Shown here: piece after piece, positions 1 through 12,330 of the stretch
How positions within the stretch are numbered: the first letter of the stretch is position 1
Layout: each line of letters begins with the position of its first letter
Assembly: GCA_936450465.1 (NCBI GenBank)
Contig: OW388289.1
Location: 76,744,593-76,808,592, forward strand
DNA from: Gibbula magus
Lineage: Eukaryota; Mollusca; Gastropoda; Trochida; Trochidae
Reading direction: 5' to 3'
DNA length: 64,000 nucleotides
Made by a program: the position numbers and the translations under genes
Notes under the pieces: generated by a model
The model's input: the letters and a program-made list of their open reading frames with translations, nothing else
What the model was told of the DNA's origin: nothing
The model's database searches: none

Positions 1-600
1 AATGATAATTCTGTTCCTTCTCGCTGTTTTTAAGAAGTGTTGAATACGCTTGTGCCCATGAATCTAACACAACATGTCTGTCCCTTGAAACATTTCCATC
101 CTCTGTCATAACCTCCATATAGGGATCTTCTTTCTTCTATCATCCCCAACGCCTACTCGTCCGATTTTTTTCCAGAATTCCCGTGATCCATTATCACACA
201 TATCCTCTATCTCTCTTATCGTCTTGTTTCTGTGTGAACGCTTTGCTTTTTTAACTGCCTTATCAAAAACTGAACGTTTGTGTACGTAGGTTGCCTTCAG
301 ACTGACCCGTCTTGGACCACGAGTTTTACACCAACTGCGCCCCGCTCTACACATATCGTTCCACATATCAGTCAGAGTCTCAGTCCACCAAGCCTTCTTC
401 ACTTTCCTACGTTAAGAATTGCTAGAGATTAAAACACGCTTGGTTGGTAACGAAGTGTACGTTTAATTTAAAACAGTTCCTTAAAAAATGTTAAAAGCAC
501 TATCTATGTCGCTGTGTTCTTGTTTAGATGACTCAAGCTCTGAAATTATACTGTTTATACGGGTACAGATGTCTATGTCACTATCGACAATTGTTTTCAT
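1..600 (-). pseudogene. Decayed non-LTR retrotransposon (LINE) fragment, linker between endonuclease and reverse transcriptase
   Basis: The - strand from 402 to 106 reads an open 98-residue segment with WWTETLTDMW near its start, then a basic stretch (FDKAVKKAKRSHRNK) and EFWKKIGRVG. This order (Trp-Trp motif, K/R-rich helix, FWK) is typical of the region between the endonuclease and the RT domain of LINE ORF2 proteins. The frame breaks at about 108-112; a shifted frame continues to the window edge with MEVMTEDGNVS and DSWAQAYSTLLKN, which is the usual continuation of that linker. Upstream (about 600-402) further fragments such as ELESSKQEHSDIDSAFNIF appear, separated by stops. No RT catalytic motif is inside the window. 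It is a dead or partly sequenced copy; the family is not determined. Confidence 0.7.
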
Positions 601-602
601 AA

Positions 603-2850
603 GGGTCGGTATTATAAATGCGTTAACCCTCCTAAGCCAATCGACTATTTTCGATTAGTGGAGGGAAAAAGATTTTGCCCAATTTTTAAATCTGCAATCT
701 TACAAATGGAGAAAAAGCAATTGCTCACTATTCACAAAAATACATCCAGTAGTAACATGTTTTATAAAGGAAAACAATCGAAACTGACTCGTTACATTGT
801 ATATATAAAATGTCAACCATTATTACCATGATAGTTTACAAACATACATAAAGGTAAACGGATATATACAACAATAATTTAATTATACAAAAGCTCTTTC
901 TGGCTAAAATAAAATGGCAGGTGTTGCAAATATAAGATTCCAAGTCTGGTGTGCTTTTAAATTACTTCATGTGTACTGTGATTACGCAATCTCTTTTCAA
1001 TGATAAGATAAATGTCCATCACATGAAGGTTTGCTTTGTCAAATTAAAAAAATCAAGTATATGTAAAACCATTATTCGTATAACACTGAAAGTTTAAAAC
1101 AGAATAGTTATAACCACGTCCATGTACAATCGCAGAACATGACGCAATTTATGTCATGTATTAACACCTGGTTCCTCCCAATGTCTTCATGACATAATTC
1201 AATAGTCAGTAAATGTTACACAACGATAAGGGAAACGCTTAACAATATATACACAGGTCTATACGACAATTCAATTGCTAAATGAGGGGTAATTAGTTAT
1301 TGTCGCGACAGCGCAGTGGTCACTCAGCTTTGAAGTCAAGTATTGAGCCGCGGAGAGAATGGTAACGTGATAATATTTTTATGCAACGAGTGAATAGAAT
1401 TCGGTATCAAACGAACGAAAGTGGGTAAAAAAGTAGTCAACATTAGAAGAAGCTGATCGAAAAAACGAGTATGAATAGCAATAAGTAAAAACACAATAGA
1501 TCGCCAATCGGTTGGTGTCTAAACACACATGGTATACGCCGATACACATATAAAACAAAAATAGTATTTCATTAAAAAAAATTAACACCAACAAGCAACG
1601 AAAGCGTCACCGGAACGTTTGAACGATATGTTATCGCACATATGTGTAACCAACTCGATCATTGTTATTTTGACTTTTGTCATAATTGATATCTGGTATT
1701 TTGGCAGCAATACTGAATGACTCGACCAATAAACTTCTTGTCAAACTTTGTAAAAGATGGAAGCTTTCGAAAAATCAATGAGGTATATGACATCATCGGT
1801 CAGAAGTCGCTGTTGTACATACAAATGTATTCATAAACTTTTCCATGACTGTTTTATATTTGCACATTTACCCGTGAACAATAAACACTGTACAATTGAC
1901 ATACATGATCAAATTACAAAATCTACATAGATGTTATCTCTTCTTAATAAAGGTATGCCCGACAGGTTATTACATACACAAATCGCAAGTAAAATAATGC
2001 AACTATATCGGCAAAACTGATCACAGATAATCAATACTGCAACTCTAATGTCTTCTTGTTCTATTTCAGTTATACCGTTTCAGTTGTTATGTCTTATAAA
2101 ACTGGCTCGTGAGATTTTCACTAGGATTGATAAGTCATCTTTATTTTCTCCATAAGTATAATAAAGGTTGTGCACACAAATAGTTAATGTACAGTTTTGT
2201 AAAAAAAATATTTGAAAATGAAAAAGAGTCATATACCAATAACCTAACTTTCTCCAATTGTGTCCTGTCTAAATTACTCAGTGTTGTCCAAGAACCGGGC
2301 AAATCATGGTCAGCAATTATTCCTTCTACGTATTCTTTTCCTAAATTCTACAAAATCAAATCATCTGTCTTAAAAAAATGTGTATGACATGTATTGACAT
2401 GGGAATTTTCACGATTTGATTCGGCCGTCTTAACATTTAAACACCCACCAACTACAGAGAAGTTTGAACGAGTAATAACTTTCATAACACCATAAAGTGG
2501 ATAATCTCTCCTGTACAAACAGAGAATACAAGTAATGATGAATAACGATGTTCATAACTTCAGACAAACTTGCATGTTAATACTGTTTAATATGACACTA
2601 TAGTTATGCCACGTTCCGTTCTGACTCTTGACTTTGTGGTCGACAGTGCTGTAGAAGATATACATAAAGTATCTGAACATAGGAATACATTGAAATAGTA
2701 TACGTTGTTAAAGTTTGAAAAACAAATAACAAATCAGGTAGTAAAATAAATTTGGACCAAATACGGCAGATTTCAGTTTCACAATATAGTATGATTAAAC
2801 TTCTGCTGTACTGCCGACGTGCAGACAATGTCTACAATCACGCTCAATCC
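603..2850. other. Non-coding stretch, no gene recognised
   Basis: AT-rich sequence with only short chance frames. Around 1298-1345 there is a weak tRNA-like stretch (CAGCGCAGTGGTCACTCAGC) that could be a degraded SINE head, but no B box follows at the right distance. Confidence 0.5.
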
Positions 2851-2852
2851 CT

Positions 2853-3010
2853 GATCGCGGTTTGACTGCAATCTGAATGCAGTTGACCGCGGTCCGACTG
2901 CAGTCAGAATGCGTGTGACCGCGATCAGACTGCAATCTGAATGCGTGTGACCGCGATCGGACTGCAATCTGAATGCAGTTGACCGCGATCAGAATGCAGT
3001 CAGACCGCGG
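2853..3010. repeat. GC-richer minisatellite, 32-bp period, about 5 units
   Basis: Units alternate GACCGCGATCAGACTGCA and ATCTGAATGC segments with a period of 32 bp. Several units are internally self-complementary (ACTGCAGTCAGA, CCGCGG). It stands out from the AT-rich surroundings. Confidence 0.75.
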
Positions 3011-3480
3011 TTTTCAGGTAACTAATTCTGCAAGGGTCTGTACATCATGGACATGTTTAATGTGAATCTATTTGAAATGAGAACTATTGAATACCCTTTG
3101 AAGGAATAACTTGAAGAGGAATTAAATTTTTTCATTTTACATGAGATATGAACTGAATTTGACTAGTGATGACTGGTGATAACATAGGACTATAAAAGAA
3201 GTAGCTATATGAGATTGTGACATCACACCTATTTTCATCATCTTCTCCAGTACAGAAAACTAATTAATTGTAGGAAAAACTGCATCTAACATATAAATTT
3301 TACTGGCTGTGAGTCCAGTGTCTGCATGTTATGTAATTGCATTGTGTTGACCTCTTCCTAGCAGAAGAATGAAAACTGATGGTTACACAGAGGTTTCAGG
3401 TTACTTCAAACTTTTGTGCAGCACTGTGTTATCATAGACTGTGCGTGAGACTGCTTTAGTCTTCCACTCACTCTAAAAAA

Positions 3481-3608
3481 GAATTTATTCATAGAATATC
3501 ACCATTTTATCAAATATTGAAAAGGAGCCTATAAGAAATGGTGAAAAAGAATTTACTAAAAAAAATTCACCAATTTATTAAGTATTGAAATGGAGCCTAT
3601 GAGAAATG
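3481..3608. repeat. Local direct duplication, 67-bp period, 2 copies
   Basis: The copies 3481-3541 and 3548-3608 share GAATTTA, ATATTGAAA/GTATTGAAA, GGAGCCTAT and AGAAATGG in the same order. A related stretch (TAGTCT, ATATCACC and flanks) recurs at 19610-19720, so this belongs to a dispersed repeat. Confidence 0.6.
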
Positions 3609-3954
3609 GGATTTTCAAAAACTGAGGCTCCTATTCATTATGTAATAAATGTTGGTATTGCCATAATGCAATTAAGAATTAAAACAATATAATGCAAAGG
3701 TGTATGATATTCATAACGAATGTTGATTTATGTGTAACCAATTTTGATAATAATTAGCAGGGGTCATGAGTCATGTTAATGATAAATTAATAGTTATCGT
3801 TAATTGCTTTCGTGTTATGTTTAATAGTATGCAATGAATGAAGAACCAATAAATAGTAATACTTTCTGATACTTTATTCATAAAAAAAATTTTACTTCCG
3901 GGTTTGTCTTTCTGGGTCAAAGATGAAATGTCCGACTGGCAAAAATTTTAATCT

Positions 3955-4360
3955 GCATCCCTGGTCATGACCTAAAAAGGTTTTTTTCATTTTCTTCTAC
4001 AGCCCCTGGCCAGTATTGCAATAGCTTACAGTGGTGAATTGTATGCAAAGAATTGTACCCGGTATATTCATTATTATATAATGTGTGTACGATCTTAAAA
4101 AATAGTATGATCTCTCCACCACATTATTATATGTTTGATACCAGCAATTTATTTCCAAGCTTTGTGTTGCTCTTTCAACACATATATATAGCAGATTGGC
4201 AAAGTTATGGTAACAAAATATTTTTAAACTGCTTTAATCGTTTCACTACCTAGATTCTTATTACTACATTCCATTATCTGACCATTGCTATAAAGTCCAC
4301 TCCATAACATACCCCACTTATTATCTCCTGATGAGCTACAGAGGCCATGGCTCTATTTTT
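3955..4360 (+). mobile_element. 3' part of a hairpin-ended repeat element (same family as 29002 and 43576)
   Basis: The stretch at 3961-4010 (GGTCATGACC, TTTTCATTTTCTTCTACAG) matches the internal unit of the large element in intron 3, and 4328-4360 matches its 3' end (CCTGATGAGCTACAGAG, then GGCTCTATTTTT). The 5' hairpin is not found, so the copy is truncated or highly diverged. Confidence 0.6.
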
Positions 4361-4753
4361 ATATTTCATACCCTCATTTGCATATTTAATGCCATTTTTC
4401 AAATTTTTCGACTTTTACCTCTAAAACATGCTTACAAGTGTAATACTTACTCTGCTTTAATAATACTTATATATAATGGTCTGTTCATACAAAAGTTGAA
4501 ACATTGATGCCCTTTTGCTATTTTCAAACATTTCTCTTTGACCAATGTTAAAAGCGGGGGTATCATGAGTGAGCTGTGCTCACTAATTCTCTTGTTTGAA
4601 AAATTGACTAATGAAGTAAGAAATAACAAATACAACTTAAAAAAAACCCATTTTTTTAATTAAAATATAAAACGTAAATGGACAAATTACTTTTATGGAA
4701 CAATCAATACTTTGTTTTTGTGGCACAGAGGAAGGTAGTCACAGGATGTAATA

Positions 4754-5100
4754 TACTGTATTTCCTCTAATAGGGGCCAGGCCTCAAATAGCAGCCGGGC
4801 ATCTAATAGCAGCCGGGGGTTCCTGAAGGTGAATAAGAGCCGTGCCTCCAAAAAGAACCGGGTCTCTAATAAGGGCCCAGTGTTTTTATCGCATCAATGG
4901 ACATCCCTCTACTAGATATACTTCTCATATATGTTCCCAGGCACTAAACTACCATGCTAAATTTACGTCTAAAAAAATTGGGGGGGGGGGGGGGGGGGGG
5001 GGGGTTATTTGAAGATTATCGGGGGGGGGGGGGGGGGGGGGTTTGTAAGAGCCCTTACATGTTGATAAGGGCCCGGGCCCCTATTAGAGGATATGCCATT
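4754..5100. mobile_element. MITE-like inverted-repeat element with two poly-G runs
   Basis: The left end (TTTCCTCTAATAGGGGCC, from 4761) is repeated as reverse complement at the right end (GGCCCCTATTAGAGGATA, 5075-5092), and the flanks are TA-rich (TATACTG and CATTATA). The interior repeats CTAATAGCAGCCGGG-type segments. Two G runs (about 4980-5004 and 5021-5041) lie inside. No ORF, hence non-autonomous. Confidence 0.75.
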
Positions 5101-5104
5101 ATAC

Positions 5105-6894
5105 ACAGGCTGTAGAGAACTGTGCTCTGTTTAGGGTTGTTGCATTGAAGTTCAGTGTTCTACCACCATTTATTCACTACTGTCAGCAGACACCGGTTCC
5201 ATTGCAATACACACCCACAATGTTGTAGGCTTTCTCCCTGCAATAATACTAGTAAAACAACAAGTAGTCATCGCCTCATGTTACTTTTGTTCATATCAAG
5301 AACTATTGTTGAAGGTCCCGTGTTATTATCCCTCATAGACTTGTCACGACTTTCTGTAGGTCTGCTATGTCATGCCATGGTCTATCAGTCGATGTGTAAA
5401 AGCCAACGGAAGATGTATTTGAGATCTCAAATATAAGTCGCAAGAATCTGTTAAAATATGTATAAAAAATAAAACAAACTCCACTACAATTATACATTAT
5501 TCAAACATTACAATGACTTTACTTTGACCCGTATTGCCGTACAGCTAATATATAGCTAGCTATAGGTAAACTTAAACTTTGTTGATTAAAAATAGTTGTA
5601 TGTAATAATGGGTTTTAAATGAGCATAATTTCAATAAGTGTATTTATCAGATATCATTTCAAAACTTTTTATAATATCAGACAGTTCAAAGAAACCATTC
5701 ACTAAGTACTCTTTCAACTTTACATTAAAATGAATCGCTTTATAAGAGCAAACATTAAAACTAATGAAGCGAATAGAGACACACCCGTCAATAAACTACT
5801 TATACCCGAACCTGTAAGGTTGTAAATGTGTAATGCAATTCAAGGGTACACGTTATTCAATTACATTGTAAACTACACAATGGCAGTTCGACGTCAGGTA
5901 AAAGGTGCATTTGTAAGAGCTGCATGCGGTTGCTAAACATTGAGTTTGTTATATGGTATGTTTGGAAATGTAAACTTGTTCTGGTTCATATGAAATGTTG
6001 AAGTTCACACAAACATGACGTTGATATGGTTTTTTTTTAAATCTTAAAAGAAGCAAAGAAATGCTTATGTTGTGTTTGCTTTAAAATAACTGTTTATTAC
6101 AGTAAAGAGATATTGCAATATGAATATGCTAGAAATCCAATTTATCATAAAGTATTTATTATTTTAAGATTTCATCATTATTAGCAAGTATTATTTATAA
6201 CAAATTCAAAAATGAAGTTGAAAAGGGATCTCTGTTATGCTGATGTATAGCCATATTTATGTTTATGATTAGTTAAGTTAATAAGTTAATATTTAGTTCT
6301 ATTTAAATCAAATATTAAATCGTTATCTAGTATTTTAACAAGTCAACACACCTTCGTGTTATGAAATTGCAAGCAAAACTATTATTGTTTACCTTATTGT
6401 CTTTAGGTGTTCTGTCATATAAATCATATAGCATGTTTACCCAACTATCCTAAATACACACTGAATGTTACAGCTGTATTGTCTTATTTACAATAGTATG
6501 TCACAGTGTACATTTATATTCGTAAGTTTGAGAGGGCATTTCGTTTACACATATATGTTATTAACGAATGTTTTTTACACAGCCAGGTGAAACATATTAC
6601 TAAAAGTAATATTCTATTGACTTTATGTTTGAAAAATGTGATAAAGGATAGCGCACATGTATTCAAAAATAAAAACAATGAGAAGTGAAGTCATTCATCG
6701 GCGCTATGAGTGTAGAAACTTTGCTACGACAAAACAAGACATTGTTCATTAGTTTAATGCTAAAATTTGTAAACTGTGATTAGTCTTTCGATTCATATGT
6801 TTTATTATTTAAACAATCTAAAGTGGTGAAATATTGAATTTTTAGCATCTCACGTAATGCCCAAAAAGCAAGATGTTGGCGATAGAAATGTAGC
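5105..6894. other. Non-coding stretch, no gene recognised
   Basis: AT-rich DNA; short open frames only, none with a recognisable domain or credible splice context. Confidence 0.5.
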
Positions 6895-6918
6895 ACAGTA
6901 CAGTACAGTACAGTACAG
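6895..6918. repeat. Pentanucleotide microsatellite (CAGTA)n
   Basis: About five tandem copies of CAGTA immediately upstream of the 19-bp minisatellite. Confidence 0.85.
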
Positions 6919-6953
6919 GAGAAAGCATGTGCTTTTGTATAGTGACATGCTGT

Positions 6954-7154
6954 GGTTGTTGGTTTGTCTTAGGGTTGTTGGTTTGTCTTAGGGTTGTTGG
7001 TTTGTCTTAGGGTTGTTGGTCTGTCTTAGGGTTGTTGGTTTGTCTTAGGGTTGTTGGTCTGTCTTAGGGTTGTTGGTTTGTCTTAGGGTTGTTGGTTTGT
7101 CTTAGGGTTGTTGTTTGTCTTAGGGTTGTTGGTTTGTCTTAGGGTTGTTGGTTT
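6954..7154. repeat. 19-bp minisatellite containing TTAGGG, about 10.6 units
   Basis: The unit is GGTTGTTGGTTTGTCTTAG with few variants (TTTGTC/TCTGTC, one 2-bp-shorter unit). Adjoining units create TTAGGGTT at each junction. The 19-bp period and interstitial position argue against a telomere. Confidence 0.9.
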
Positions 7155-7302
7155 ATCAGAGTATGTACACATTGTCGTTGAGTGATAAACTCTTGAGATA
7201 CTATTTCTAAAAGGATGTCAGTTACATTAGTCAGGTACGGATTCACTAGCATTGATAATAATGTTATTATAATAACTATGTCTAGATAGCAAACAACACA
7301 AC

Positions 7303-7360
7303 TTCCCAGCGCTAGGCATAACTCTCGACAGTCTCCATCACTGGCCAAATGAAAGGTACA
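7303..7360. mobile_element. Partial arm of a long-TIR MITE (family seen at 32205)
   Basis: GGCATAACTCTCGACAGTCT and CCATCACTGGCC match the left arm of the element at 32205-32439 (GGCATAACTCTTGCCAGTCT and CCATT). No partner arm was found nearby. Confidence 0.5.
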
Positions 7361-7607
7361 TCCATTGTGTTGTTGGGGGTCAAATATGACAAACGTTATA
7401 AATGGTCTTATTTTATCGAGAAGTGCCAACTGTTACCGAAAACAACCATTTTAATGATACTCGACTTAGTATATTGACGATATGAAGGTAAAAGTAGTGA
7501 TTTCTGATCGAAAACCGGACAATGCACTGCGTGTGGCGCGCGCCAATTAGTCAAACGTAATTTTGGAATGTTATTTACACAAGACAAAATAACAAATTTG
7601 GGTAAAT

Positions 7608-7860
7608 AATGTTCAATAGGTCATATAACTACTGTGCATGTAAATAGTACGTTCACTTTCGGTTTCTACACATGCATAATGATGTTACTCGATTTTAATT
7701 GGAAACTAGTAATTATGATATATTTGGCGATTGGGGATAAATATGCAAGTTGAGTGAATTTATTTGTATTGTAAACAGCACATATGGTGTGTTGGAACTT
7801 ATTAAAGCCACATAACATTTTGTGAAACACAATGGATGCATCTTTAAGGAGACTGGTGTG
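7608..7860 (+). repeat. Dispersed repeat, intact (unoccupied) copy of the sequence at 42687-43340
   Basis: From GGTCATATAACTACTGTGCA to AAACACAATGGATGCA this stretch matches the two flanks of the foldback insertion in intron 3, but lacks the roughly 420-bp insert: ACTAGT is followed directly by AATTATGATATATTTGGCGA. It therefore records the empty target site. Confidence 0.75.
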
Positions 7861-8380
7861 AGTAATGAGTTGCGTAGGGAAGTTGGCATGGAACATGTTT
7901 CAATGAGGTTATGACGAGTTAGATGTTTACATTCTTGAGTAATTCTGCTTGGTCTATGGAAATATGTCTATATGTCGCGGAAAGATCATATGTGAACACA
8001 TTTTAGATTTCAAACATTGGTTATAATTTGGAAAACAAAGTGGTCAGAGCCTCTAATGATTCCTATTGTAGCTTGTGGTTGATTTATAGCTACAAACTTA
8101 TGCTGCTTTATTCAAAAATGTTATTTATTGTGTTTTGAATTGAAAGGTGTCTGTTTGTGCCTCAATCCTTTAACAGCATTTTAACTGCATGTAATTGAAT
8201 GAACCTCCTTTCTGGCAGTTGGTGCTATCTGAATTAGCAATTAGTACCTATCATGGCCTGATAGTCAACAATTTTTGTGACCTTTAGTTTATATGATAAA
8301 CTACCTTAGATTTAAAAGCATGCAAAAGGCTTATCAACAGAGCATTTGGCTCTATTGTTTCTACAATAAACAATGTAAAT

Positions 8381-8412
8381 CTGATGAGCTACATATCCCA
8401 TGGCTCTGTTTT
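8381..8412 (+). mobile_element. 3' terminus of a hairpin-ended repeat element, remnant
   Basis: CTGATGAGCTACATATCC followed by CATGGCTCTGTTTT resembles the 3' end of the elements ending at 29669 and 45086. Nothing else of the element is recognised upstream. Confidence 0.45.
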
Positions 8413-9379
8413 AATCAATAAAATCAATGTATGAATATTTCTCTCGTTTACGATCACCAGGGGTAAAGCATTCACTTAACATATCTATATCATGTAGGTA
8501 TTAGTTGACTCGTCGGTAGAGATCATAGATATGTACAGGTGTAATCCATCTTAAAGAGATTACCTTGTCCACGTAGATATTTCCATGTAATGTTTACCCG
8601 TGGATATGACATAGCACGTCACCAAACCTATTGGTTGCAACGGCCAATATGTTCACAAGCCCGCACCACATCTACGTACTAGTATAAGATTGCTCTGAAA
8701 GTGTTATAATGTTCTGACTGGTGAGGAAGTCCATTCTGATCCTTTTAACAATAACTTAAGAGTGACAGTGAGATGGGATGGCATGAGTATAACTGTACAT
8801 GTTAAAACGTCATTAAATTGTCGGGCACCAACTCAAATCATCTGACCAGAATGTAACCATTTAACTTTTCAATTCAAGTTTATTTAGTACCAAAGAGTTT
8901 CAAATCGTTTTTAATCTTGTGATACTGATTTTTCATGACGTTTTCTATCTATTTATATTTGTCTATTCGTCGCAATATGGAATGTTATTTGAGTGAAAGG
9001 AAACTATTGTACGTGCAAAGATATTCCTTTTGTTGATAGTGATCCCGATCCATTGGTAGGCTTGTACCTTGTTATATCTTTCAGGAATGTTGGAGAAACA
9101 TGTACTTGAACTATCAAACGGTATCAAACAGTAGACAGCAGTATCAAACCGAATGGAATGATAGTTATTGAGATGCAACTGTTTCGGGAAAAGCTGTAAA
9201 AACACAGAGTGGGTATTTGGTATTGAAACTAGTATAATATAAGAGGAGTGAGGAAATGACCCTAACCCCGCCCCCAGTCCCTACTAAAAGATGTTTGACT
9301 TACCCTGCTTGTCTGCATGAATAGTATGTGTTTAAAGCGATGTGAGAATGTGACAATTTTTACAAACGTTTACATACAT

Positions 9380-9552
9380 GAACACATTAAAATGGTCACT
9401 CGAAGGGAAATGGACTCGCATGGCTTAACCGAACCATGTGCATTCGATTTAAAAGTCTTTATATTGATTGAGGAATATTACCTAGCCATTGGTAACACTT
9501 ATCTTCTCGTGAGATCACTTTATTTAAGTAAGAACGGCGTGCTACAATGCCT
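9380..9552 (-). mobile_element. Diverged copy of the TTAA-flanked MITE at 55740, inverted
   Basis: Read on the - strand from 9552, AGGCATTGTAGCACGCCG is followed by the same landmarks as the element at 55740: AAAGTG.TCTCACGA, a TCAATA.AAAGA stretch, CGAATGCACATGGTTCGGTT, then AAGCCATGCGAGTCCATT. The terminus abuts TTAT rather than TTAA. The second end is not clear. Confidence 0.65.
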
Positions 9553-9559
9553 ATAAAAC

Positions 9560-11081
9560 CTCACGCTGTAAATGTTAAATGACGTATAGTTAGTTAGAAA
9601 TGTCAGATATGAAAGTACTGACTTTGAAAAGAATGTTTCGATGTCCATGTCATAGAGGTCTAAATCAGCTACATTGACGACGTTAGGAAAAATTTATATG
9701 TTGACGTCATTGCGTTGATTCATTCGTTTAAAATATATATAAAGTGCAATGCATATATCACACAACAGCTGATAAACATTTCAATAGAAAAAACATCATA
9801 TAAAATGACTACCAACAACTCGAAAATAAATTACAATTCTAGGATAAAAGGTTTATGCTTGACTTAGTTGTACCACTTTATCTCCAGATTTCTTCTCTAA
9901 CAATTAATAACATTTAAGCACATAGACCAACATGACCTACGTGTGTATATATTATATATATATATAATCGTGTCCCCGTTTGCTATTAACCGAGAAAGCT
10001 CTTTGATCTTAAGTCTGTGATTACACCGTGTCTCATATTTAACGTTTGGTTATACCCCCTCCCCCCTTCCCATGCCAGTGTGTCCTTCCATGTCATTTAA
10101 TCCCACTGGCCAATTATCTACAGCGACGTTTGTCTGTAAGTTATGAGTTTATCCAGCGTTGGATCAATAACGCTTTATCCATTCCCTACATAAGACACTA
10201 TATCACACCCGCCGTCTTTTCTCTCTCGCCACCTGAAGGATTTTTTTTTCTTCATTAGTGACGGCTTGACTCCATACCAACTTATTATTTATGAAAAACA
10301 ATATAGTTATACATAAGACTTCAACATTTAATTGTAATTGATTGTAATTTAATATATATCTTGCCTAATCATAAAAATATTGTACTAACAAATCACTCTT
10401 TTATTCTGATATCATCATATTCTTTCTTTAACATTCCTAAAAGTCAATAAAACACATTCCTATCCAGAAACGAGTTGCAAGACCTACCAAACCCTCAATG
10501 TTCTTATAGCCACCAATAAGCTTCATTCTTATTCATAAGTTTGTCCATAAGCCAATAAGAGACTTTCGTATTCATAACAGTTCGTAAGACTTAATAAAAC
10601 CCGTGTCTGGAGAGGCACGTTTGTCGCAAAGATATTGAGCAGAGCGATTGCTCGTTAACATACGGTATACAACCCGGTTCGTGTATAGACTTATCGTTAC
10701 CTACAATGCAAGGGTCGCTTTTCTGTGTGTGCCCTCGCGCCTCGACCCACGGTGAAACATATACAATAAATACAACTGATTGTCAGCCATGTCAAAGCCG
10801 ATACTTGTGATCGACGATAATACAGTGGAAGCATGTACGAGAGTGTATGTTGCAGGGGTGTAATTGACAGACATAAACAAGCACTGGGGTCGTTGGGGCG
10901 AGAAGTGAGCGATAACTCGCTATGTGGAGACCAGGATAACTGAGAAAGTTGTAGAGAGTCGAATTGCTGCGATAACATTGTTCAGAGGAACGTACACCTG
11001 TACAGGTGGCTACCTGGCGCTTAGCATTGGTCCGAGACCTGGGCGCGAATTCGTGGCGGATTTTGAGGAATTCGGAAAAAA
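9560..11081. other. Non-coding stretch upstream of a candidate exon
   Basis: Contains a short TA microsatellite (about 9946-9966) and, from about 10600 to 11080, a locally more CpG-rich tract that could be promoter-proximal for the candidate exon at 11082. No TATA box of convincing form was seen. Confidence 0.35.
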
Positions 11082-11163
11082 ATGAGACAAAAAAGATCTC
11101 AGAGTGCCCCTGTGAGGGCTCAGATACACCGACGTCTCACAAACACACCGTCTACCTTAACAG
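11082..11163 (+). CDS. Candidate upstream first coding exon (possibly of the villin-like gene)
   Basis: An ATG at 11082 opens 27 codons plus one base, ending in a strong splice donor (ACAG then GTGAGT). The predicted peptide starts MRQKRSQSAP and is basic and Ser/Thr-rich; RSQSAP fits the 14-3-3 mode-1 pattern RSxSxP. The next downstream + strand gene begins at 32630. Its first exon has a splice acceptor at 32561/32562 (pyrimidine tract then CAG), and from there the frame is open into the ATG at 32630; the one-base overhang here joins that acceptor in the right phase. This would give an N-terminal extension of about 50 residues through a 21-kb intron. The phase match has a one-in-three chance of being accidental, and no protein family supports the peptide. 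Confidence 0.33.
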
Positions 11164-11319
11164 GTGAGTTAATTAGTGTTTGATTCATAAATTTTGAAAC
11201 AGAATGAAAATAGGAGGCACTGCTTTCGTGCTTTAAGCAGTGGTAATATGTCGTTTGAGTATACCGTATTACCAGACTCGTTATTTGGAAACGTTAACCA
11301 TTGTCAAATGCCTCAAGGT

Positions 11320-11472
11320 GTAGATTCGACCAGACAAAGGAGTAAGTAGACGCTTCTGTTTTCAGTTCAAATGTTTTGCTTTAGCTAGGACGGTTCCGCA
11401 TTCACAGAGCATTTTAAAGCGTTCATCTTTGTCGTAAACATCATGAAGTAGATTCGACCAGAAAAGGGAGTA
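11320..11472. repeat. Direct repeat pair, 25 bp, 128 bp apart
   Basis: GTAGATTCGACCAGA followed by AAGGAGTA/AAGGGAGTA occurs at 11320-11344 and again at 11448-11472 with two differences. Function unknown. Confidence 0.6.
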
Positions 11473-11925
11473 GCATCTTATCTATCTTATGTGTCCGTCA
11501 GGTTGGAGTGACATCTTCATTGCTTTTTCATGTAATTTATTCAAATACGTATTTGTAAGTGCAGGTTGAAGGTAACCAGAGTTGTTACCCGTGTTTACCC
11601 ATCTGGGATTGGAACCTATGTCCAGAAGCATGTAATACCACCAAGTTAAATATACAGTATGTGAACTCGTACCTTGACGTATTGACTCTTGATACTCTTA
11701 ATACTCGGAGTTGACGTAGATAACAGTAATTCCTTCTGAATACTGAGTTGAATCTACGCCCACCAAACTCTCCTCTTCAGAACAATCTTTACCATTATCT
11801 TCTGACACTGAACTTCCTCAGGTTTCTACTCAAACAAATATATCAATACGGATCATGTTAAAAGTAAACTGTTGATACAAGTGACACTATCAAAGACATT
11901 TTGTCGTCATATATATACTAAATAG

Positions 11926-12046
11926 AGTCAACCGCTCAAATAATGTTAAGGGGCAAATATAGTCATTATAATTATAAAGAAAGTTGCTTTTCAAAGCAAT
12001 AAGTTAAATCACCAAGACAATGATATACTTTTTAAAAGTCTCTATC
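11926..12046 (+). repeat. Left flanking copy of a direct repeat bracketing the 27-bp array
   Basis: AGTCAACCGCTCAAATAATG through TTTAAAAGTC is repeated at 15960-16064 (AGTCAACCGGTCAAGTAATG through TTTAAAAGTC) with substitutions and small indels. The 27-bp array sits between the two copies, next to CT-rich sequence in both. Confidence 0.7.
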
Positions 12047-12330
12047 TCTCCACTTTCTCATATTATCTCTCTCTACTCAGCCTCTGTCACTCTCTTTCAC
12101 TCTTCCACTTTCTCTGTCTTTCACACTTTCCCTATCTGCCTCTACTCTATATTCTCTTTCTCTATCCCTCGCTCTTTCTTTATCTCCCCTTTCTCACATT
12201 TATCTCTATCCCTCTCATTATTTCTTTTTTTCTCCCTCTTTCTCTACTTCTTCGTCTATATCTTCCTACTCTGCTTCCCTATGGTCTCTATCTCTATTCT
12301 TCTCTTTCTGCCTCTTTCTTTCTCCTTCAT
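12047..12330. repeat. CT-rich low-complexity lead-in
   Basis: Imperfect pyrimidine-rich sequence built from TCTCTATC, TTTCTC and CACTTTC motifs, grading into the regular 27-bp units. Probably the decayed edge of the same satellite. Confidence 0.7.

Noticed and set aside
6954..7154. Interstitial telomere
   Set aside because: The hexamer occurs once per 19-bp unit; no (TTAGGG)n run is present.
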